From contig UQIV01000024.1 of the NCBI GenBank assembly GCA_900541205.1, positions 1 to 38,111 of the forward strand: a DNA stretch of 38,111 nucleotides, written 5' to 3'. This stretch comes from an uncultured Collinsella sp. (GTDB taxonomy: Bacteria > Actinomycetota > Coriobacteriia > Coriobacteriales > Coriobacteriaceae). The notes beneath the pieces are model-generated. The model was not told the origin of the DNA. It did no database searches and was given only the letters and a program-made list of their open reading frames with translations. A program made the position numbers and the translations under genes. Below are positions 33,074 to 38,111 of the stretch, piece by piece (the stretch's first letter is position 1; every line of letters begins with the position of its first letter).

Positions 33074-33255
33074 GAGGGTCTCCCTTGGTTCGGGCGCGGC
33101 GCAGCAGCGCCACAGTGCGACTAAGTGTAGCGCAGGGGACGTTGCGAGCGGAGTCGAGCGGCACGAAGGGCAAATTGTTGCGGAAAGGTTTCGGAAACGA
33201 GGGGCTAGCTTGCTTCATTGCGGCTCATTTGCCGCCACTTATTCAGTGCCATTTC

Positions 33256-33407
33256 AAAACTATGCCGGATTACGGGGCTGAACCTGAATGAGCCAACCAC
33301 ACCCCCTATTTTCAAATCATAGCGAGCCTTCTACCTGCGGTTTTCTTTTTACCAATTTCGGCATGGTCGGCAATCCGTCGTTCAGCCCCGTAATCCGGCA
33401 TAGTTTT
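33256..33407. repeat. 152-bp element with 28-bp perfect terminal inverted repeats
   Basis: The left arm (33256-33283, starting AAAACTATGCCGGATTACGG) and right arm (33380-33407) are perfect complements over 28 bases, with 96 bases between that hold no gene. It is MITE-like in shape. I see no convincing target-site duplication at the ends. It lies five bases before a pair of 29-bp TAGTC units. Confidence 0.92.
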
Positions 33408-33412
33408 TAAGT

Positions 33413-33468
33413 TAGTCGTTGGGGACGTTCTTAAATGACTAGGCAAACAAGAACGTCCCCAACGACTA
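33413..33468. repeat. Inverted pair of 29-bp TAGTC units sharing a TA (second site)
   Basis: A minus-strand unit (33413-33441) and a plus-strand unit (33440-33468) overlap by TA, as at 21626-21681. The outer 20 bases of the pair are perfectly complementary (33413-33432 with 33449-33468); the inner part of the second unit is degenerate (GCAAAC for TCGTTT). Confidence 0.9.
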
Positions 33469-33493
33469 TCATGCCGCCGAAGTTGAAAGGCAG

Positions 33494-33554
33494 ATTGCCG
33501 CTCTGGCGGGTTTGCAGCGTCGAGCCGTTACGCGGTTTGGTAAAACCGCGTAAC
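33494..33554 (-). repeat. Proximal half of the 3'-end cassette (copy 4, orphan)
   Basis: ATTGCCGCTCTGGCGGG, then GCAGCGTCGA and the GTTACGCGGTTT/AAACCGCGTAAC hairpin (33527-33554), nearly identical to 20285-20349. No minus-strand gene ends beside it here; it lies upstream of the marR promoter, so it seems to be a displaced or left-over copy. Confidence 0.85.
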
Positions 33555-33569
33555 CACTAGTTTGGTACC

Positions 33570-33632
33570 TTGACAATCAATCTATGCGCTCCTAAATTAG
33601 TTAGGCACAAAACAATTCATCTACCTAACTAA
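33570..33632 (+). promoter_or_regulatory. marR-ABC operon promoter with MarR-type operator
   Basis: A perfect -35 TTGACA (33570-33575), 17-bp spacer and TAAATT (33593-33598) form a strong promoter. TTAGTTAGG (33597-33605) and its perfect complement CCTAACTAA (33624-33632) lie over the -10 end and start site; a nearer CCTAA (33591-33595) also pairs with TTAGG (33601-33605). This is where the MarR product would repress its own operon. Confidence 0.8.
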
Positions 33633-33653
33633 GGAAAGGAGCGAAGCTTAGAT

Positions 33654-34157
33654 ATGTGTGTTGAACCACTCGTCCTTCCGCATGAGCCCGGCGGTGACCC
33701 GTCGCAACCGGTAGACATACCCGAAGCGGTCAGCGCCGAAGACAAACTCGCCAAGCGCATCCTGAGCGGCCTGGGCTTTTGCGGCCATTACATGCATTTT
33801 CATGGTGGCGGCGTATCCGGCAAGGCACCCATTATCTGCCTGCTGGCCAAGCAGCCCGGCGGCGAGATGTCGCAGCAGGAACTCGGCATGCACTTTGACC
33901 TCAAGCCGGGGTCGCTTTCCGAGATCCTGTCCAAGCTCGAGGTCAACGGCCTCATTGAACGCAGCCGTAACCCCAAGGATCGACGGCAACTCACCATTCG
34001 CCTGACCGAAACCGGCCGGGAAAACGCCCGCATCGACCAGGCGGCCCGCATCCGCTTTAGAGAACGGGCCTTTAGCGCGCTCACCCATGACGAGCGCGAG
34101 GACCTCGCCGAAATGCTCGATAAAATCCGCGTAACCTGGGAGGAACTGGATGATTAA
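33654..34157 (+). CDS. MarR-family transcriptional regulator
   Basis: A 167-residue winged-helix repressor. The N-terminal 40 residues are family-variable; the HTH (about 70-105) reads MSQQELGMHFDLKPGSLSEILSKL, and the wing NGLIERSRNPKDRRQLTIRLTETG has the conserved D-R-R. A Cys-His cluster (FCGHYMHFHGGG) near residue 43 is a possible ligand or redox site. ATG at 33654; AGGAG is about 12 bases upstream, which is long. Its stop overlaps the first ABC gene, so regulator and exporter are made together, and inducers are probably exporter substrates. Confidence 0.92.
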   Translation: MCVEPLVLPHEPGGDPSQPVDIPEAVSAEDKLAKRILSGLGFCGHYMHFHGGGVSGKAPIICLLAKQPGGEMSQQELGMHFDLKPGSLSEILSKLEVNGLIERSRNPKDRRQLTIRLTETGRENARIDQAARIRFRERAFSALTHDEREDLAEMLDKIRVTWEELDD

Positions 34158-35964
34158 AACCCTCATGGGCAGCATCCGCGACTATATGAAAGTCACTGTT
34201 GCCACGCCATTGCTCGTGCTTGGCGAGGTGCTCTGCGAGATGCTGATTCCATTTATCACCGCCAACCTGATCGACGCCATCAAAGACGGCGCCACCGTAG
34301 CCGAGATGCTTCCCACCGCGGGCTTTTTGGTGCTCATCGCGCTGACATCGCTGGCTTTTGGCGCCGCTGCCGGCGTCACCTGCAGCCACGCGAGTTGCGG
34401 CTTCGCCAAGAACCTGCGTCACGACCTGTTCTACAAGATCCAGACGTTCAGCTTTGCCAACATCGATGAGTTCTCGAGTTCCTCGCTCGTCACGCGTCTG
34501 ACCACCGACATCAACAACGTGCAGCAGGCCTTTATGATGATCATCCGCATCGCCGTGCGCGCGCCGTTGGTATTGATCTTCGCCTTTACCATGGCATTCA
34601 TCATGGGCGGCAGCGTCGCCATGGTCTACCTGGTCATCATTCCGCTGCTGGGCTTTGGACTGTTCTTTATCATCTTTAAGGTGCGCCCCATCTTCTCGCG
34701 CGTGTTCCACAAGTACGACGCCCTTAACGAGTCCGTCGAGGAAAACGTCACCGGCATGCGCGTGGTCAAGAGCTATGTGCGCGAAGACTTTGAGAAGGAG
34801 AAGTTCGCGACCGCCGCACGCGACGTCCAGATGGACTTCACCCGCGCCGAGAAGCTGCTGGCCTTTAACAACCCCATGATGAACATCTGCGTCAACGGCG
34901 CGTTTGTCGTCATCATCTACCTGGGCTCCAAGCTCATCATCACGAGCCAGGGCGCGCTGTTCGACGTGGGCCAGCTCTCCTCGATCTTTACTTATGGCTT
35001 CCAGATCCTTATGAGCCTGATGCAGCTGTCGATGATCTTTGTCATGGTGACCATGGCCGACGAATCGGCACACCGCATTACCGAGGTGCTGGCCGCCGAG
35101 CCCACGATCGCCAATCCCGCCGAGCCCGTGCTCGAGGTTGCCGACGGCTCCATCGACTTTGACCACGTGAGCTTTAAGTATTCCGCGCATGCGAAGCGCC
35201 AGGCGCTCGACGATATCGACCTGCACATTAAGAGCGGCGAGACCATCGGCATCATCGGCGGCACCGGCTCGGCCAAGTCCACGCTCGTAAACCTCATCGC
35301 CCGCCTGTACGACGCCACCGAAGGCACCGTGCGCGTGGGCGGCATGGACGTGCGCGACTACGACCTGGACGCACTGCGTCACCAAGTGGCCATGGTGCTA
35401 CAGAAAAACGTGCTGTTTAGCGGCCCCATCGCCGAGAACCTGCGCTGGGGCGACCCGAACGCCACCGACGAGGAAGTCCGCGAGGCGGCACATCTGGCCT
35501 GCGCCGATGAGTTTGTCGACGGCTTCCCCAAGGGTTACGACACCTGGATCGAGCAGGGCGGCTCCAATGTTTCCGGCGGTCAGAAGCAGCGCCTGTGCAT
35601 TGCGCGTGCCCTGCTGCGTCGCCCCAAGATCTTGATCTTGGACGACTCCACCAGCGCCGTCGACACCAAGACCGACGCCAAGATTCGCGCAGGGTTGGCA
35701 AGCTATCTGCCCAACACGACCAAGCTCATCATCGCCCAGCGCATCAGCTCCGTGCAGGACGCAGACCGCATCATCGTCATGGAGGGCGGCCGTATCGCGC
35801 AGATCGGCAACCATGACGAGCTGCTCAAGACAAGCGAGATCTACCGCGAGACCTTTACCTCGCAAAACAAGATGTCTGCCGAGGGCGAAGGAGCCGTCGA
35901 GGCCGACACCGAGGCATCCGCAACGCAAGCTCAGGCCCAGGAAGGAGGTGAGGCACATGAGTAA
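34150..35964 (+). CDS. ABC exporter half-transporter with degenerate catalytic site
   Basis: A 604-residue half-transporter: six TM helices (1-310), then an ATPase domain. It is the partner with the non-canonical residues: Walker A GGTGSAKST (Ala375 where Gly is usual; Lys376 kept), Walker B ending DD (Asp499 in place of the catalytic Glu) and Gln530 instead of the switch His (IAQRIS), while its signature VSGGQ (474-478) is intact. The next gene has the reverse pattern, so the pair should form a heterodimeric multidrug-type exporter like BmrCD, LmrCD or TM287/288. The C-terminal 30 residues are Ala/Glu-rich. The start ATG overlaps the marR end, and the end overlaps the next start. Confidence 0.94.
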   Translation: MIKTLMGSIRDYMKVTVATPLLVLGEVLCEMLIPFITANLIDAIKDGATVAEMLPTAGFLVLIALTSLAFGAAAGVTCSHASCGFAKNLRHDLFYKIQTFSFANIDEFSSSSLVTRLTTDINNVQQAFMMIIRIAVRAPLVLIFAFTMAFIMGGSVAMVYLVIIPLLGFGLFFIIFKVRPIFSRVFHKYDALNESVEENVTGMRVVKSYVREDFEKEKFATAARDVQMDFTRAEKLLAFNNPMMNICVNGAFVVIIYLGSKLIITSQGALFDVGQLSSIFTYGFQILMSLMQLSMIFVMVTMADESAHRITEVLAAEPTIANPAEPVLEVADGSIDFDHVSFKYSAHAKRQALDDIDLHIKSGETIGIIGGTGSAKSTLVNLIARLYDATEGTVRVGGMDVRDYDLDALRHQVAMVLQKNVLFSGPIAENLRWGDPNATDEEVREAAHLACADEFVDGFPKGYDTWIEQGGSNVSGGQKQRLCIARALLRRPKILILDDSTSAVDTKTDAKIRAGLASYLPNTTKLIIAQRISSVQDADRIIVMEGGRIAQIGNHDELLKTSEIYRETFTSQNKMSAEGEGAVEADTEASATQAQAQEGGEAHE

Positions 35965-37876
35965 GGCAACGACCGCCGAGCGCGCGCTCAACCGCAAGGG
36001 CGGCACCATGTCGCGCCTCATCAAGACGCTCTTTGGCTTCTACCCCGTGCTTTTGCCCCTCGTCGTCGCCGGCGTGGTGCTCTGCGCCATCATCAACTCC
36101 ATCGGCGCGACCTTCCTTCAGAGCGCCCTGCAGATTATTAGCGAATCGTGGCAGTCGGGCGATTGGGAAGCCGCACAGCCCAAGATCGCACAGCTCGTGA
36201 CCACCCTCGCCTGCATCTACGGCATCGGCATCCTGTCCTCGCTGTTCTGGAACCGCGCCATGGCCATCGTCACGCAGGGCTCGCTCGAGAAGCTGCGCGA
36301 GAAGATGTTCAACCGCATGCAGGACCTGCCGATTCGCTACTTCGACACGCACCAGCGCGGCGACATCATGAGCCACTACACCAACGACATCGACACGCTG
36401 CGCCAGATGATCAGCCAGTCGCTGCCCAACCTGCTCATGACGACCATCGTCATCGTCACGGTGTTCTTTATCATGCTGTACTACAGCGTGTGGATGTGCC
36501 TGGTCATTGTGGCCGGCGTCGCCTTTATGACCTTTATGACCAAGCTGCTCGGCTCCAACTCCGCGCGCTTCTTTATTGCGCAGCAGACCGAGCTCGGCGT
36601 GGTCGAGGGCCATATCGAGGAAGTCATGAACGGCCAGAAGGTCGTCAAGGCATTCTGCCACGAGTCTGCCGCCGAGGCCGATTTTGACGAGCGCAACGAA
36701 AAGCTCTTCGAGGTCTCGCAGAAGGCCAACATGTACGCCAACATCCTCATGCCCATCCTTATGAACCTGGGAAACCTGCTCTACGTGCTGGTGACCCTTG
36801 CCGGCGGCATTTTCCTGGCGCTGGGCGTGCCCAACCTGAGCATCTCGGGTATGGCGCTGTCCATCGCCGTCGTGGTGCCGTTCCTCAACATGACCAAGCA
36901 GTTCTGCGGACAGATCGGCCAGATCTCGCAGCAGATCAACGCCGTGGTCATGGGCCTCGCCGGCGCCGACCGTATCTTTGAGCTCATCGACGAGAAGCCC
37001 GAAGCCGACGAAGGCTATGTGACGCTCGTCAACGCGCAGGTGAACCCCGAGACCTGGGAGTTTGAGGAGGCCGACCACCACACCGGCATGTGGGCATGGA
37101 AACATCCGCACCGTGCAACCGGCGAGATCGAGTACGTACCGCTGCGCGGCGACCTGGTCATGGACAACGTCGACTTTGGCTACACGCCCGACCACGAGGT
37201 GCTGCACGGCGTGTCCGTGTTTGCCAAGCCGGGCCAGAAGGTCGCGTTTGTCGGCGCCACCGGTGCCGGCAAGACGACCATCACCAACCTTATCAACCGC
37301 TTCTATGACATCGCCGACGGCAAGATCCGCTACGACGGCATCAACGTCAACAAGATCCGCAAGGCAGACCTGCGCCGCTCGCTGGGCGTCGTGCTACAGG
37401 ACGTGAACCTGTTCACCGGCACTGTGATGGATAACATCCGCTACGGCAACCTGGACGCTACCGACGAGGAGTGCATCGCGGCGGCCAAGCTCGCGGGCGC
37501 GGACGACTTTATCACCCGCCTGCCCGACGGCTACGACACCATGCTCACCGGCAACGGCGCCCAGCTGTCGCAGGGCCAGCGCCAGCTAATTTCGATCGCA
37601 CGCGCTGCCGTCGCCGATCCGCCGGCAATGATTCTGGACGAGGCCACGTCGAGCATTGATACCCGCACCGAGGCTATCGTGCAAGCGGGCATGGACAAGC
37701 TCATGGAGGGCCGCACGACGTTTGTCATCGCGCACCGTCTCTCCACCGTGCGCAACTCCGACGCAATCATCTGTCTGGACCACGGCCGCATCATCGAGCG
37801 CGGCAACCACGACGAGCTGATCGCCAAGCGCGGGTATTACTACCAGCTGTACACGGGTGCGTTTGAGCTCGAGTAG
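35957..37876 (+). CDS. ABC exporter half-transporter with canonical catalytic site
   Basis: A 639-residue half-transporter, six TM helices then an ATPase domain. Walker A GATGAGKTT (Lys439), Walker B AMILDEATSS (Asp561, Glu562) and switch His593 (IAHRLST) are canonical, while the signature is LSQGQ (537-541), degenerate. It therefore supplies the working Walker motifs for the one consensus site. A region of about 60 residues between membrane and ATPase domains (containing HHTGMWAWKHPH) is longer than in homodimeric exporters. The ATG at 35957 has AGGAGGTG and overlaps the first ABC gene by ATGAGTAA; the upstream extension to 35813 is rejected. Confidence 0.95.
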   Translation: MSKATTAERALNRKGGTMSRLIKTLFGFYPVLLPLVVAGVVLCAIINSIGATFLQSALQIISESWQSGDWEAAQPKIAQLVTTLACIYGIGILSSLFWNRAMAIVTQGSLEKLREKMFNRMQDLPIRYFDTHQRGDIMSHYTNDIDTLRQMISQSLPNLLMTTIVIVTVFFIMLYYSVWMCLVIVAGVAFMTFMTKLLGSNSARFFIAQQTELGVVEGHIEEVMNGQKVVKAFCHESAAEADFDERNEKLFEVSQKANMYANILMPILMNLGNLLYVLVTLAGGIFLALGVPNLSISGMALSIAVVVPFLNMTKQFCGQIGQISQQINAVVMGLAGADRIFELIDEKPEADEGYVTLVNAQVNPETWEFEEADHHTGMWAWKHPHRATGEIEYVPLRGDLVMDNVDFGYTPDHEVLHGVSVFAKPGQKVAFVGATGAGKTTITNLINRFYDIADGKIRYDGINVNKIRKADLRRSLGVVLQDVNLFTGTVMDNIRYGNLDATDEECIAAAKLAGADDFITRLPDGYDTMLTGNGAQLSQGQRQLISIARAAVADPPAMILDEATSSIDTRTEAIVQAGMDKLMEGRTTFVIAHRLSTVRNSDAIICLDHGRIIERGNHDELIAKRGYYYQLYTGAFELE

Positions 37877-37890
37877 GACCGGTTACTGAC

Positions 37891-38000
37891 GGAGGGCGCC
37901 CCGGGGACGGGCGGGGTAATTCCTCCGTGCTCAAACATTCTCGCTGCGCTGCGAAACTGCGCGCGGAGGAAATACCCCGCCCGTCCCCGGGGCGCCCTCC
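37891..38000. repeat. 110-nt long inverted repeat downstream of the ABC operon
   Basis: The 28-base arm 37891-37918 (starting GGAGGGCGCCCCGGGGACGG) is perfectly complementary to 37973-38000; pairing goes on inward through CCTCCG/CGGAGG with one mismatch, to 37-bp arms. The loop is about 36 bases and includes CGCTGCG repeats. It starts 14 bases after the second ABC stop. No T-run follows directly. Confidence 0.92.
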
Positions 38001-38041
38001 TGCGCGCAATCAGCCCGTCGTTTAGAACGGAATAAAATCAG

Positions 38042-38071
38042 AACCACCCTTAAAAAGGGTGGTTTGCTCTT
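38042..38071 (+). terminator. Rho-independent terminator
   Basis: AACCACCCTT (38042-38051), loop AAA, AAGGGTGGTT (38055-38064), then TGCTCTT. It is the probable terminator of the marR-ABC operon. The remaining 40 bases to the window end hold no feature I can support. Confidence 0.8.
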
Positions 38072-38111
38072 AGGGTATAACCCACGGGCCCCGGGCTCGC
38101 GTCTAAAGGCG

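Overview
The window is a dense, GC-rich bacterial chromosome segment. F1Fo ATP synthase gene order, gene content and codon bias point to an anaerobic gut actinobacterium of the Coriobacteriia, most like Collinsella. That placement is inferred from family resemblance; no search was run. I see 36 protein genes, no tRNA, rRNA, CRISPR array, phage module or intact transposase. Bases 1-33,100 are mostly on the minus strand; pepT, the MFS/phosphatase pair and the marR-ABC-ABC operon are on the plus strand.

Layout. (1) 178-4430: phosphohexomutase, homocysteine S-methyltransferase, a DtxR/MntR-type regulator and divergent pepT. (2) 4683-14180: an LCP cell-wall ligase, murA and the full atp operon, transcribed atpI-B-E-F-H-A-G-D-C, then murA and LCP. 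A hairpin separates atpC from murA. (3) 14461-21417: upp, glpK, tsaC/Sua5, a hicAB toxin-antitoxin pair, prmC and prfA. PrmC methylates the GGQ glutamine of release factors, so prfA and prmC are functionally paired; hicAB sits between prmC and tsaC. (4) 21709-26089: an M20 peptidase and a polar amino-acid ABC importer (lipoprotein, permease, ATPase). (5) 26353-33073: aldose-epimerase-like protein, an unknown one-TM protein, MFS exporter, low-molecular-weight phosphatase, DUF4143-type AAA ATPase, a TIGR04076-like protein and a pyridoxamine kinase. (6) 33654-37876: a MarR regulator translationally coupled to a heterodimeric ABC exporter, with a strong promoter overlapped by an inverted-repeat operator.

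The least ordinary material is intergenic. At least four kinds of structured repeat fill the gaps: (a) a composite 3'-end cassette ending in a hairpin that touches the stop codon and shows compensatory base changes between copies; (b) a 29-bp TAGTC...GACTA unit, twice arranged as inverted pairs sharing one TA; (c) a TGTGACAAAGGG palindrome, usually a few bases from a stop codon; (d) long perfect inverted repeats (15-37 bp arms, all with different sequences), several immediately beside a (b) or (c) element. No transposase for them is encoded here, so if mobile they would be moved in trans.

Other points of interest: a roughly 120-residue Ala/Glu-rich insertion in PrmC, three 33-bp-phased repeats upstream of the DUF4143 ATPase, an operator-like repeat over the hicAB promoter, a 20-bp palindrome between the DtxR-type gene and pepT, and a short UAG-terminated leader ORF ahead of prfA.
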